Both the position numbers and the translations under genes were made by a program. Below, one piece after another: positions 39,541-51,660 of a stretch of DNA of 64,000 nucleotides. The notes beneath the pieces were generated by a model. It was not told the origin of the DNA. It worked only from the letters and a program-made list of their open reading frames with translations, and searched no databases. Origin of the DNA: Gossypium raimondii (Eukaryota; Streptophyta; Magnoliopsida; Malvales; Malvaceae); assembly GCF_025698545.1 (NCBI RefSeq), contig NC_068569.1, forward strand, positions 13,020,001 to 13,084,000, read 5' to 3'. Positions within the stretch are counted from its first letter, which is position 1. Every line of letters begins with the position of its first letter.

Positions 39541-39755
39541 GGTAAAGCACGTTACTTGAACTCAATTCAAATGATATGATAAAAAATATAAATTTAAATG
39601 TGTTTAATTATATTTTTATGATTTAAATGATATATATAAAAAATAATGGTAAAACACGTTGCTTGAATTTAGTCGATGATAAGATAAAAGGATATAAATT
39701 TAAGCGTGTTTAATTGTATTTTTTATCGATTTGAAGATTTGACTGTTATAAATAG
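39541..39755 (+). repeat. Diverged tandem duplication, period about 107 bp
   Basis: 'ggtaaagcacgttacttgaa' at 39541 recurs as 'ggtaaaacacgttgcttgaa' at 39648, and both are followed at the same spacing by 'ataaatttaa..gtgtttaatt.tattttt'. Two copies, about 80 percent alike by eye. Confidence 0.75.
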
Positions 39756-40213
39756 AAATAAGAATAACGACAAAACAAAAAGAAAAGGTGAATAATTTTC
39801 CAAGCCAAAAGTATGTCATAAAAAAAATTTGCATTAACTTGAATTTTGTACTTGCAATTAATACAATAAATTTTTACTTGTTCCGTAATTTCATTTTCAT
39901 CTATACTTATGTGAAAAAGAATTGTGCTTTTATTGTTTCCTTGTGATATAATATAGTATTCTTAAAAGTCCCACCGGATTAATCAAAATCTAAAAGCATG
40001 TAAACAATAATTATGTTAAAGATGATGCGTAAACACGTGGATATAGATGAGGGTGAGAATGTATTTCAAATCCACTCAAACTATTTACTTTGGATAGTCT
40101 TTCAATAATTTGTTAAATAGTTGTCATAATGCATACCAGATAATTACGTTTTACCAAAAATAAATAAAAATGTAGGTACATACGAATATGAAGAGATTAA
40201 GTAGTGCAGTGTA

Positions 40214-40525
40214 GTGATTAGTGAAAGTGGCAATGACATTGCCCCATCTTTTTCTTTTATCAGTAAAGATAGCGAAAGACTAGGACATAGCGAGCTGATT
40301 GCTGACCAAAATGATGATGATGATGATGATAAAATTCACAAGGAAAAGGTAAAGGGTAAGGGTATAGTCCACAAAGACCATTTGTCCTGGAATTATAAGT
40401 TGGAACAACACAACCGACTTGACCAAATGATGGATGAATGGGGCCTTCTCAGTCCCCATATCGATTGGATGTTTCATCGGAAGTGGAGTAACCCACTGAT
40501 GCATGCTTACAGTATACATATATAG
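40214..40525 (+). CDS. Hypothetical 103-residue frame, doubtful
   Basis: I do not recognise this protein. It contains an Asp run from a (GAT)n microsatellite (40312-40329), a lysine-rich stretch after it, and a hydrophilic C-terminal half with several Trp and His residues (EWGLLSPHIDWMFHRKW). The first codon is GTG or ATT in context rather than a clear ATG, no splice-linked exons were found, and the neighbourhood is intergenic. It may be the remnant of an exon from a lost gene, or chance. Confidence 0.15.
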   Translation: MISESGNDIAPSFSFISKDSERLGHSELIADQNDDDDDDKIHKEKVKGKGIVHKDHLSWNYKLEQHNRLDQMMDEWGLLSPHIDWMFHRKWSNPLMHAYSIHI

Positions 40526-43500
40526 GATGGGTAGCTGTTCAAAACTAAAATTAAAATAATAAATTTGGACCCTAAACCTAAGGGACAGAAGTAGCGGCCA
40601 TCACCCAACAATATCATTCAAATGTTGACGCGGTGTTAAAGCTAGACACTGGATTGTTCTTCCATGCATTTCTCACCAACCTTTTTTTTTTTTTTTGCAA
40701 AAACAGCAAAGCGAAGTAAAAAAAAATTTTGATATTCTCTCCCTCTCTGTCTCTCTCTTTCATTTTCTCAGCCATGTCATGAAATTACCTTTTGTCATAT
40801 CGAATGAACTGCGAAGTTAGCAGCCCAATGCCCACTATGGAAAGTTTCTTACGGATCCTCCTATGATCTTCGACGTGAAATGTCTACTACGAAAAGGACT
40901 ATATTACCAATGACACATTAATAAAAGCATGCAGATAATAGGAGAACTTGGATGTTACAATGCTACAGGGTAATTAGAAAAGTTATAATTTAATGATAAT
41001 TTGTAAATATCAACGGTGATTGAAATGGTTAAAATTTAGATGTATAATAATAAAATATATTATACTTCTAATAGAAAATTTCGATTTTAAATTTTGAAAA
41101 TAATACTATTAAAAAAGATAATTACAAGATTTTAATAAAAATCGCAAAAATATATGAAAGAGATCGAAAAATAAAATAAAAGAAGAAAAAGGAGATCAAG
41201 CAAGAAATACTTTCACACGTACACCTTCATTAACTAAATTGCACATTATGACAATAAAAAAAAAAGAAAAAGGAAAGAGTCATCACAGTCAAAAACGAGA
41301 TGATGATGATGATGATTCAACTAGAAACTCCCATGTAAGCTTAGTGATCATGTCGCGGTGGAGAGGCTGTTCCTTCCGTTAAGAAATTGATTAAGTTTAA
41401 TTGTTTTCCGATGCTTATAAAATTCAATTTGTTAGATTTGACGTTTAAAGATATTATGTTAATATTTACATAAAGTTATTATTAAATTTAAATAAAATAT
41501 TTTTTTACTAATTCGGTAAATTAACAACATTATTGAGACTTCGACCAATAACTTGGGAACACGTATAATCTAAACGGTGAAAACAATTAATAATTACATT
41601 TTAATGAATGTCTTTGACCCGAAGCCAAGTTTATGATATTTCAATAGTTTGGATAAAATCTACAAAAATCAATGAATTATTTGGTTGAAATCGATTAATA
41701 GATTCGAACACTTTTAAAGTTAGTAACATTTTCAATTTAAGAGTTTGAAATTATAGAAAGAGTTTATGAATTATAGGATAAATTTATTGTTTATTATTTG
41801 AGTTTAATTTAGATGTTTAAATTGTTATTTTAGTTTTCATTCGGTTAAAATTGGGTGACATTGACCAATCAAGTTCAGTCACATGACACATGCCCCATCA
41901 TCACTTAATGTATCTATTATGTGTAAAAACTTGACTGATTCATATAATCTAATTTAATCAGAATTAAAAAAATCAATTTTGAATACCAATACGGGTATAA
42001 AAATATAAGTACAAATTTAAACGATAAAAATAAATTCAAATACAAAAAAGTATATCCCAAAATATTACTATATGAGACTTTGGTATCTTTTGTATTTAGC
42101 CTGAATTATAAATGAACTAAGCCTAGTAATACTAATATATGGTCTTCTTTTTCAATTTCAATGGAGATGGTGGTTAACTCAAATATGTATGAGTATAGTT
42201 CCCCAAAATTAATTTAAACTAATGGGAAAAGCTTTGACAACCTAGAATTTAGTTATGGACTGGCTTAGGGTGAGTTTGGATAGACGATGTATTTACTTAT
42301 GATTAGTGTAAAAATAGATTAGATACTCTAATATTAAACAAAAAGTAAATTAAACACATTATACTGCACTGTCCATCTAAATCCACCATTATTTTTTTTA
42401 TATTACTAAAATTTAGTATAACAACATTTTTTTGGGTAGAAAGTATTTTTATAGCATTATTCATATTATTATTTTTGTGCTATCGAGACTGACGATTTAA
42501 ATTCTCTTTCTAATATTAAAATTAAAAAAGCCTTAAATCTTTAAATGGTGGTGTGGTGTACGGCAGCGACTAAGGCATAGGGCATGACAAATATCTGTCC
42601 ACTATATTGATATATTATATAGTTATATTCTCTGAACAGAGATCTAATGGCAGATCAAAGATTTGGTTTACTCGGAAACCACAAATACCCAGTTCCACGC
42701 CTCCTACATATCGGTTCGTTCATTTAATCATCATTTTCTATCTTATTATCCCACTGTTTTCTTCATTGAATAAATTAGTTTCAGTGATTGGGGAAGGTCA
42801 AACGTTAAAAATATCAAAATAACCCCACTTCAAAAGTGCTTCACCTTCTCATCTTATTTCGAGACTCCACCAACTCCCACCATATATATGACTGTTGATG
42901 ATGATAATGATGATATCAAAATTGACAATTTCAACCCCGTACCATATATATACACATAATGTTTTTGTCCATGTTATGAAACAAAATCATGCAGGTGATG
43001 TAACTGAGTGAGTGAGAGATGGTAATAGGAATTGTTAAAAGCGATTACGAATGGTTAAGTCTCAGCCACCAACATCCTCATGCACTAAAGACCAAACCAT
43101 CTTAGTTTCAAGTTTAACTACTTTCACAAAAGACAGCATCAGCTCCACCATATCCATCACCTCTTTATTTGCCGATTCGGTTTTATCTTGTTTCCAATGC
43201 AAAAAAATAAACCCTACTTTACTGCAAATTATTATATGCTAATTTCATTAGTTTCTGAATGGAATGGAAACTAATACGGAAGAAGAAAAGAACCTTGATC
43301 AAACATGAAATTGAAAACTATATAGTTCCCCTTATTATAATATAAAAAAAAGGATAAAAAGAAAAAAACATCAACAAAACCCAACTCAAAGGTTGTTCCC
43401 TTCCCCAAGAATACTAAAAGCTTCAAGTAAAAACACAACCCAGAATCTGTATAACATTAGGAAGAAAAAGACAAAAACAAATGGCTATTTGCCGTACTGT

Positions 43501-43731
43501 TCTTTCATTTACAGGAAGCAATACCCGCATTACAAGATTCGCTCCAGTTGAACCAGATTAAAACCAACCCAACAGCAGCAGCTGGACAGACAATAGATGA
43601 TACGATTTTGGATATGTGAGGCTCAAAGCTCAATAGTTTTTTGTATACTAAGAGAGAAAAACGAATTCCATTTTTAGAGTTATTAAGCAGTCTACCTTTG
43701 GACGCTTACAACAATGGCTGGCAAAAGAATC
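40526..43731. other. Intergenic and 3' region of the minus-strand Dof gene
   Basis: AT-rich. Holds a short (GAT)n run near 41301 and the small MITE at 42268-42388. About 43200-43731 is the likely 3' UTR of the minus-strand Dof gene. No other gene seen. Confidence 0.45.
42268..42388. mobile_element. Tourist-like MITE, 121 bp, TTA target duplication
   Basis: Left end GGGTGAGTTTGGATAGAC and right end GTCCATCTAAATCCACCA form imperfect inverted repeats. Both sides are flanked by TTA (42265-42267 and 42389-42391), the 3-bp duplication used by PIF/Harbinger transposons. Too small to code for anything. Confidence 0.65.
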
Positions 43732-44691
43732 CTATGGAGGAGCACCATAACCTGGAAGATCAGGCCATTGATTTGGATTCAAAGAAGCAGCCGTAGTGTT
43801 GCTGGTGTTAGTGTTGCCAGCGCTGCTTGTGCTGCTGCTGCTGTTGTTGTTCATACTCCACAAAGCCGCCTCAGAGGCTGTAGGGTCACTGTTGTTGATG
43901 AAACTTTGATGCCAATTCTGCTGAGAAGAATTACCTGCAGCAAGCCTGCTAGACTGAATCAACCTTTCATGATCAGATGGGTACATGTTTACAGTCTTTT
44001 GATCTCTATCAACCATTGGAAAGAATTGGGTCTGCTGACTTGGCTGATGCTGTTGCGACCCAAAAGAAGGGACACCATATCCCTGCAAAAGACCCAAATT
44101 TGAAGAACCACCCAAGTCACCTCCCATACTTAGAGCCTGATTGAGGGGTTGATTAAAAGGTTGCGGTTGGTTCATTGACTGAACTGCTGCCAAAGAAGAC
44201 ATGAACCCAGCAGGATAATACGATCCCACAGAAGGAATAGCAGATGATGAAGCCAAACTACCAGATTCCTTTGTTCTGAAAGCAGCACTCACGCTGATCA
44301 TAGGATTAGAAGAGATCATACTTTGCGGTGATGTCAAGCTGTGTTGCTGGGCTGCTTGCTGCTGAGGTATCAACGGCTGAGACCTTGAATTTTCACCGGA
44401 AGATGAAACCTTTGTGCGCTTCCCTTTCCTGCAACCACCGCCCACGGGCACGTTCCTTAGGGTTCCACCTTGAGTCCAATACCTTCTACAAGTCTTGCAG
44501 AAATAACGAGGCTGCGAGAGACTGTAATTGTTGTAGTAACAAAACTTTGTATTAAGAGACTCACAACGAGGACACTTTTGAGGAGGATGCTGCTGTTGAT
44601 TCTCGCCCGTCAACGGCTTCAACCTTTGATCTTGCTGCTGGCTCTGCTTCATGCCTTGCTCACTCCCTCTTCCTCCTCTATCTTGCTGCAT
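43732..44691 (-). CDS. Dof zinc-finger transcription factor (minus strand)
   Basis: A 319-residue nuclear DNA-binding protein from one uninterrupted frame. The start is the ATG at 44691, giving MQQDRGGRG; the frame is open for 14 more codons upstream but with no ATG. The Dof domain (residues about 38-92) has its zinc cysteines at 40, 43, 65 and 68, with '[16 protein letters not shown]' and the basic end CRKGKRTK. The rest is low-complexity: Gln runs, Ser/Asn runs from CAG and AAC repeats, and a C-terminal '[12 protein letters not shown]'. The domain variant ([14 protein letters not shown]) differs from the plus-strand Dof, so the two are not recent tandem copies. The gene converges with the plus-strand Dof about 10 kb away. 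The exact subgroup was not determined. Confidence 0.94.
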   Translation of the reverse strand: MQQDRGGRGSEQGMKQSQQQDQRLKPLTGENQQQHPPQKCPRCESLNTKFCYYNNYSLSQPRYFCKTCRRYWTQGGTLRNVPVGGGCRKGKRTKVSSSGENSRSQPLIPQQQAAQQHSLTSPQSMISSNPMISVSAAFRTKESGSLASSSAIPSVGSYYPAGFMSSLAAVQSMNQPQPFNQPLNQALSMGGDLGGSSNLGLLQGYGVPSFGSQQHQPSQQTQFFPMVDRDQKTVNMYPSDHERLIQSSRLAAGNSSQQNWHQSFINNSDPTASEAALWSMNNNSSSSTSSAGNTNTSNTTAASLNPNQWPDLPGYGAPP

Positions 44692-46608
44692 AACTGTATC
44701 TATATACTCTTGTTTCTGATGCTGATTTATCAAATCCCTTTTATCGTTAATCTAATACGGAATCAAGATTTTGGGTTTACTTGGGTGTTGGTGCATGCAG
44801 GCTTTGTGATAAGGCGAGAGAGAGAGAGATAGAGAGGCGTTTCAGATATAGAGCTGTATGATATCTCTACGTGTCTGTCTCTGGCTCTTGAGAATCTCCA
44901 CTGTACAACAAAACCACGGTGATCGTTACCTTGTCTACATGCCTATATCTCCTACCTACCAACCCACTTCGACAAAACCATGATCTTCCCAAGTCTCAAT
45001 TACTTTTTTCCACCTTTTTTTTCCCAGAAAAAACCAAACGATAACCAAGAATCTAAATTTATTAAAAATATCCCCTTAAAACACCACGAAAAATCTGGCC
45101 AGATTTTCCATCTCCAAAAAGAAGCGAGAAATCACATAAACTAATAATTATGTGCATTTAATTTTTTTATATACACATACACTTTTGAATATGTGTAGAA
45201 AGCTGAGGAGAGGCTGACCTGCTTTTACGAGAGAGGGTGAAATACAAGGGAATCTGTACGAGTGTCGGGCGTGGACAAAGTCCACTAAGGCAAGGTCTCA
45301 CTCAATCTAGAGCTGAGTGAGAGATGTTTTAAGGGAGGAGAAAGAGAAAGAGAAACGGGGAGGTTTGTTGGTTCAGTGAAAGTACAGTCGTCGATTAAAA
45401 GAGGAAAAAGGTTAGTTTAGGTTGAGTCGAACACCCATGTCCTGTAAGTAACATAAAACAAAGAAAAGAATCAGGACAAAACACTGGTTGATCATCATCA
45501 GGGTCATTAGAATTGAAAGAAATAAGGGATAAAGCCAACACACAACAGATTTTATTGACAAAAAAGAAAAAAGGACACAGAGTCACACCCTGGCACCCGA
45601 AGCCTCGGTTCAGTGATCTTAAATGAGTGTTTTTGGGTGACAGCCCAAGAATATCATCGGGTTGCCCCTAATAAAAGAGAGATTGAGGGACAAGGAATTT
45701 AAGAAGAGAGACAATATGATAGGGAATGGACCAGTAAGCAGTGGGCAGGTAGGCGGCGCGGCCGAAGCAAGGGTGGCTTCTCGGTCGGCAATGGTGTCAG
45801 CCTCACCTTAATTCACATGTCTTTCTCTTTCATTCCACTTTCATAATTCTGTCTCAACGATCTCTCTCTCCTGAGTCTTCTATTCTCTACTAGTATTATT
45901 CTATTCATATTTATATTTATAATTTAATCTTTATATTTTTGCATTATTTATTTATTTTATGTGATCAGTTAGTGAATCACCGGAAGATTATGCTGGTAAC
46001 TTTGACGGCCTTTTATTTTTTTTTTCCTCAAATTCAATTTTGAAATTGATCTCATTTTTTAAAAATATAAGATTATAAATTTAATGTAAGTAGAATACAT
46101 TTGTCTGTTGGTTTTTAAAAAAATTATAAATATAAATATAATACAATATTCATATATATAAAACTTAAGAATTAAGTTTCTCAACCTTTGGTGATGATAG
46201 GAAAGTTTCATTCGTGAAATTGATCTCATTTTTTGTTACGCGGAGTTCATAATTTCTATCACGATATATTTCAACTTTACTAAAGGGAGATTCCTGACAA
46301 AACATCTGCAATAGGCAAGTCTAACAATAGTACCAACTACTTTATTACTGGACTAACATCAATATAGAGATTTATGTTGTATTTCATATTTGTTTTATTA
46401 AAATTTTAAGTATTATATTGGAATCTCCCTTGTTTTCGTTGGGAAAAATCATAGAGGGTTAATGTTATTGACAAACGAGGTTATACTTTGAAAGAGTTTC
46501 ATTTACCTTTTGTTTAGATTGTATACATGTTTCCACGTAAATATACAGTAAAGAAAATCTTGAGGTTGGTATATGTATAACGTGATGGAAGCGAAGATAT
46601 GGCGGAGT
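44692..46608. promoter_or_regulatory. Upstream region of the minus-strand Dof gene
   Basis: The minus-strand 5' leader and promoter should lie in the first kilobase. A possible 5'-UTR intron donor (minus-strand aagcag|gtcagc near 45217) with an acceptor at ...ttag near 44755 is suggested but unproven. A locally GC-rich patch with 'ggcggcgcggcc' sits near 45750. Beyond 45900 the DNA is AT-rich with no gene. Confidence 0.35.
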
Positions 46609-46620
46609 GGGGGGGGGGGG
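46609..46620 (+). repeat. Poly-G run (G12)
   Basis: Twelve consecutive G in an AT-rich intergenic context, followed by further G clusters (cttgggggg near 46645). Possibly prone to sequencing error or four-stranded folding. Confidence 0.9.
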
Positions 46621-48777
46621 AGCTGACGACCTTCCATCGAGACTTGGGGGGTTACAAGTACAACTGCTCCCCCTAGGCCTCCACCTTCAGTAGGACAAAA
46701 CACTGGCGTATTTTTATGTTTTGTGTTTTAAAGTTTTGGTTTCTATTTTTGTTATTTTTATTTTAAGAGAGTATCTATGGACCCACTTCCGATGTTGTGA
46801 CGTAGGTGGGTAGGCCATGTGCTTAGTTAGACTCAAGTGTGAGTGGAATGGGCCAATATGTCTTCTTCCTTTGGGCTGTTGGATTATTACTTGGTTTTGG
46901 CCACTCTCACTATTTTCCGCTATGACTATGACTGCTATTGTCTTCAACAGTGGTACTTTAAGATCGATTCACAATAGTCACATTATTCTTAGGAGTTTAT
47001 CCTTCTCTCATAATTCAAAAAAAAAAAAAAAAATCCACCAATCCCTTACCACTTAAGAAATAGCCTTACATTGATTGTTACAAAAACTAGAAATGGAAAA
47101 AATGAGAGGGCATGTACCAAGAAGTCAAATGCAGTCCTCGAATATCACAGATATTCAGCCAATGATAAGAAACACAGGGTTTGAGAAAGCACATGATCTG
47201 CCGCTTTCATCTATTTGGGTATATACTTCATACATATATTTTCTCTCTTCTTTTTTTCTTTTCTTTTTTTACTTTAGGTGGTAAAAACATATATACAGGT
47301 TTGATTGAAGCCGTTGTTTATCTTTACTTTTCTCTTTTGCTTGAAGGGAATATCTATCCCCTTTTTGACACCAACATTAACTTGGTTCGAATTATTATAA
47401 AATATCATATTCCGCCTTCATGATGAAAAAGGATTCAACTGTTCCTTGCATTCATCTTGCAGGGTTCTAGAGGGATCATACTTGTTTGGGAGCATTGTCA
47501 TCCATTTATTTGGCAGCCTTTTGTCGGCAGTCTAGCTTCTGAGTATTTTAGAACTTGCACAATATCTGCCTATTATGTAGTTACTTTGCAGGTTTTAGAT
47601 TGATTTAGCCGTAGATATTCATAGCTTGTTTTTATATATATATATATATACACCTCATTTTGAATGGCTTTCTTCATCATTCACTGCCTTGATTCCCAAT
47701 TGCACTGGTTTCCAACGCCTGCGTTAACTTTCTATCTTAAAAAGGCATATGATTTCTAATCAGTGGTTTACATATTCTTTGCCGAGCATTGATCATGATA
47801 ACATGGAATTTTTAACCTCTTTTTCAGTACATTTTCGCAATTATTGACCTCACGATCAGCAAAGATCATAACAAAGTACGACTCTATACTCGATTACATA
47901 TATGGATATGCATAATTAGAAAAGAAATTTCTTCAATGTGGAGAGTAAGAATATTACCCGGTGTACGAGTTATCTCAGGGTTCGAGGCTAAGAAACCATT
48001 TTGCCGATGTTCGTGATATATGTTATAAGATTTTCAACCACTGGCATTCATTTGCTTACATGAAATAACAGAAGAAAAATTCTCCTTTTCCACAGATTGA
48101 ACTTAACGGCTGGTTTTGATCTTTCAAGCAAAAATGGCAAGCAAACCGGACATGGCGTCTTAATGGCAGCGCTTAATGGACAGTGAAGTTAAACGAACAA
48201 CCCTCATGCAAGCAGATATGGCTTCTTCACTCATGGTAGAGGCTTATATCCCTTTGAGTTTAAGATTGTCAACCTCTTCAGACCCTCGCAAACTACACCT
48301 TTAACCGGAAACATAATAATTAGATCATGATTTCTTCTATGTTTAAGAAACATAGAATAGGTAGTGCATAGTATCATGCCGGGCTATTTCTGCAAGTGGC
48401 TTTTAACCTTATATATGCAAGATTTGTGGGACAACTCCCGACTTAAGAGGAAGCTATTTACTCTTGAATAGCAATGTTATCACTTCAAGCATCTTTTCTC
48501 TTAAACAATGCAAAGTTTCAAACTAAAATCCCAACCCACCAATCATTTAGTTCAATGCAGCCTTTGGGGGAGAGAGGTTTCTTAATTAGAGGACCATGAA
48601 TGGCCAGGATTCATGGTGTTTTGTGCTCAAGAGTATTCCAACATTTAAACCAAAGGTGGCGCCAACTCCCTCTCGAGCCCTATCAGTGGTCAGATGGGCA
48701 TCCAGAAACCAGCCTTCGCGGGACACCTGTCATCCAATGCTGCCCATTGGCAACCTCACATTGCTTCACTTTCTTTA

Positions 48778-48818
<41 letters not shown>

Positions 48819-49075
48819 CACGCAATTTGGTGGCCTTTTCTCTCTCTCCATTCAGACCCCTCTGCACCACTTGACTCGTTTCTTAAACTTTTTTCACACC
48901 TGGACTCATCCTACTGGCAGCATCTTACATCCCCACGACCTTCTTTGTACCAGACTTTGTACTCACTGCAAACACAACACAAGAGCATATACAAAGTACG
49001 CTCTCATCAACCCTCTCTGATCACCACCTGCATTACAATCCCCTAGGCTCATCATCACATTGCACATTTGTCCTG
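46621..49075. other. Upstream region of the LEC2-like gene
   Basis: No gene recognised. Contains a (TA)n run at 47633-47651. The last 300 bp is the probable core promoter and leader of the LEC2-like gene. Several overlapping reading frames at 48596-49046 come from the simple repeat and are not believed to be coding. Confidence 0.5.
48779..48818 (+). promoter_or_regulatory. (TC)n-(TA)n compound repeat, possible LEC2 core promoter
   Basis: A pyrimidine run of about 11 TC units passes straight into about 9 TA units, some 260 bp before the LEC2-like ATG. A pyrimidine patch beside a TATA-rich block fits a plant core promoter, but a plain microsatellite is equally possible. Confidence 0.4.
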
Positions 49076-51327
49076 ATGGAGAACTCTTACATGCCTTTTC
49101 TCCCCACCACCTCCACAGCCACCAATACCATCCTGAGGCAACCAAACATGGGTTGTTCTCAGAATTCAGAGTTTTCAATCTATGAACCAATGAATTCCAA
49201 AATCTTCAGTTCCAAACCCATAACAACAGCACCAAACTCTCAATTTCATCATCCAACACAGTTTATGGCACCTTACCAAAGCCTGCAACTCCCATACAGA
49301 CATCCCATAGAGCAGACTGATCATTCTTTAGCGTATCCTTTCTTTCTGGGGCAGAATGGAATTGAATTTGGTTCGATTATCGCTAGTAATGGGGCGCAAC
49401 ATGGATCATGTTTCATGCAAACAGACGGGATTTCGATGGCAGAAGAGAGAAGGATGCTGGATCCTTACGGATCAAAGGCTGCAAGGATTAAGAGAAAGCT
49501 GGCACGCCAAAGAAGCCTTAGTTTGCAAAGAAATGCTTCTTCAGGGGCTACAGCTCAGGTGGATAAAAGGAGACTGAACAGCTCTGGTGCTGACAATGAT
49601 GTGAATATCAACAACGATACCAAAAGGGATCTATACATGTTCTGCACACCAGATAACAAGGTGCATTTTGAAAAAAGTACTCAATATCCTTGATTTAGAT
49701 GGTGTTTTCTTTGTCCTTGTTAATTAAAGATGTCGGGCGTATCTTGGGTTGCAGAGACTGAGAGTGTTGCTGAGGAAAGAGCTAAAGAACAGTGATGTCG
49801 GGTCCCTTGGGAGAATTGTCCTTCCAAAGGTGAGGTTTTACTTGATCCATGATGGGTTATTTTCAAGAACAGCTCTCTCTAGTTACATATATTCTTCTTT
49901 TGAACCCCCCCCCCCCAGTAAAGATAATTGAATATTGAAAGAATAAAAGAGCTAAATAGCCAACCAACAACCATTCCTTCATCTGCTGTCATGAACTAAT
50001 GCACCAATACAAATAAATAATTGACATTAATGATCATTATCTTGCTATTTTCGGCTGTCGTAAAACGTTACAGCCACTAGTGTTTTAAGCATTTATCTAA
50101 CGTGTACTGTGGAGCTGCAATTTTTATCCAGAGAGAGGCGGAGCTAAATCTTCCAACTCTTTGTGATAAAGAAGGCATCCAAGTAGTGCTAAAAGACGTA
50201 TACTCTCACCAATCATGGACCCTCAAATATAAGTAACCACTGCTCCGCACTAAATTCCTTTTCCAAATTAATGCTACTGCCACACAAACGTTTAATCTTT
50301 TTGCTCATTGATGTCACAGGTTCTGGTCTAATAATAAGAGTAGAATGTATGTGCTTGAAAACACAGGTAACCCATAGTTTCATTTCATTCTAACCTGCCG
50401 GCCCCTTTCATTTTTTGTTATCAGTACTTAATTTCATTATATGTTGATAATGCCAAATTTTTTTCAATTCCGGTAGTGGATTTTGTAAAGCAAAATGGAC
50501 TGGGAATTGGAGATTTCCTTATCCTTTACGAAGATGAAGGCAAAAATCTCGTGAGTTTTTCTTCCTTGTCGCCAATGATACTACAAACTAGTTAACTAAC
50601 CTTTTTAAAAAGACAGATAAGAAGGCACAAGCACTGCAGCTTTGTGGTGCTAAGCAACGGCTCCTTTGCAGCTGAGCTGGACTATATCTACTAGGACTTG
50701 GTCTTTACTCTTATATAGACAAAATCTGTTAGAAATTTTTATCCCTCCGTTGTTAGGGTCCTATTTGAATCAACGATTAACATTCATTTTGATGAGATTA
50801 AAAATAAATGTTATACAATCTTATTATATTGCTTAATCCTACTGTCATCATTAGCTAAGCATTGATTATTAAAATTCTCTTTGGTTCTTTTTTTCCATCC
50901 GAGAGAACAGTATTTCTCCGTAATAAAGGTGGAAAGGGTTGCTGCTGCAGAGCCTTCAAACAATCAACCCTATGATTCTCAAAACATCTATACGGGCATG
51001 CCATTTACAGGCCCACTTAGAGATGAGGAAGAAACATGTTTAGAGTTACTTATAGAACAACTTAAACACACGGAACATGAAGAATCTAACGACCTTATGA
51101 CTTTGGCCATGGATGCTACTTATTCGCATGGCCCGCCTGCTGCCGATGAATCCCAACATTTTGTATCCGATGCCAACGTAGAAATAACTGCAACCGAACT
51201 GCAAACCTCGTCGACATTGTTGCGTGGTAAAGCGAGGAGTGTAGATGAAATTCAGATCAACTTTGATGACTGCTATAGCGGTCTTGACATGCTACCTGAT
51301 GTCAACCTTTACAATTTTTTACTTTGA
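49076..51327 (+). CDS. LEC2: B3-domain transcription factor LEAFY COTYLEDON 2-like
   Basis: Nuclear regulator of embryo identity and seed maturation; LEC2-type B3 domains bind RY (CATGCA) elements of storage-protein, oleosin and auxin genes. Exons: 49076-49660, 49755-49829, 50132-50232, 50320-50366, 50477-50550, 50911-51327 (GT-AG, joined frame open, 432 residues; Arabidopsis LEC2 is 363). The start MENSYMPFLP resembles the LEC2 N-terminus. Residues 125-148 (LDPYGSKAARIKRKLARQRS) match the B2-like motif of LEC2. The B3 domain, residues 196-300, includes KNSDVGSLGRIVLPK, FWSNNKSRMYVLENT, GLGIGDFLILYED and YFSVIKV. 'DVGSLGRIVLPK' and 'FWSNNKSRMYVLENT' fit LEC2 better than FUS3 (RRMILPK, YWPNNNSRMYVLENT) or ABI3. 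The acidic C-terminal region is longer than in Arabidopsis. The stop lies 333 bp from the rps5 start. Confidence 0.92.
49905..49916 (+). repeat. Poly-C run (C12) in LEC2 intron 2
   Basis: Twelve C in a row inside the second LEC2 intron, about 76 bp after the donor. Possible assembly-length uncertainty; no effect on the coding frame. Confidence 0.9.
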
Positions 51328-51660
51328 CCATGTCTGCATCAAAAGAATTGTAACTTATTCAAGTCAAGTAGTAATTTGTTCTTTGCTTTGCTTCTATAGG
51401 TTCTTGGGGTATAGGGGGGATTTCAAATTATTTTAAAGAAACAAGGCATTATATTGTTTCATGTTGGATGATATGATAGAAGTAAACAAAGTATACCATG
51501 CCTTTTTTTTGGCCTTTGCAAGTTTCATACGAAGGTAGGCAAATTTTGTTGGCAACATTATAACACCAAATTGAAAATGTGCGCTACATTAAACACGGTT
51601 GTTCGTTAGGGGATAAGACTCCCTCGCTTTCCTATTCACACTTTTTCATCACTTTTATCC
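51328..51660. promoter_or_regulatory. Compact LEC2 3' region and rps5 promoter
   Basis: Only 333 bp separate the LEC2 stop codon from the rps5 ATG, so this interval must hold the LEC2 3' UTR and the rps5 core promoter and leader. No clear TATA box is seen close to the rps5 start, as is common for plant housekeeping plastid-protein genes. Confidence 0.5.

Noticed and set aside
43714..44103. Plus-strand frame over the Dof C-terminus
   Set aside because: It overlaps the strongly supported minus-strand Dof coding sequence and has Ala/Val runs caused by antisense CAG repeats.
44692..44733. Minus-strand Dof start at 44733
   Set aside because: That extension begins at a TTG codon; the first in-frame ATG is at 44691 and the residues before it do not resemble Dof N-termini.
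48596..49046. Three long overlapping frames in front of LEC2
   Set aside because: They exist because the CT/TA repeat has no stops in any frame. They share no family similarity and overlap the likely LEC2 leader.
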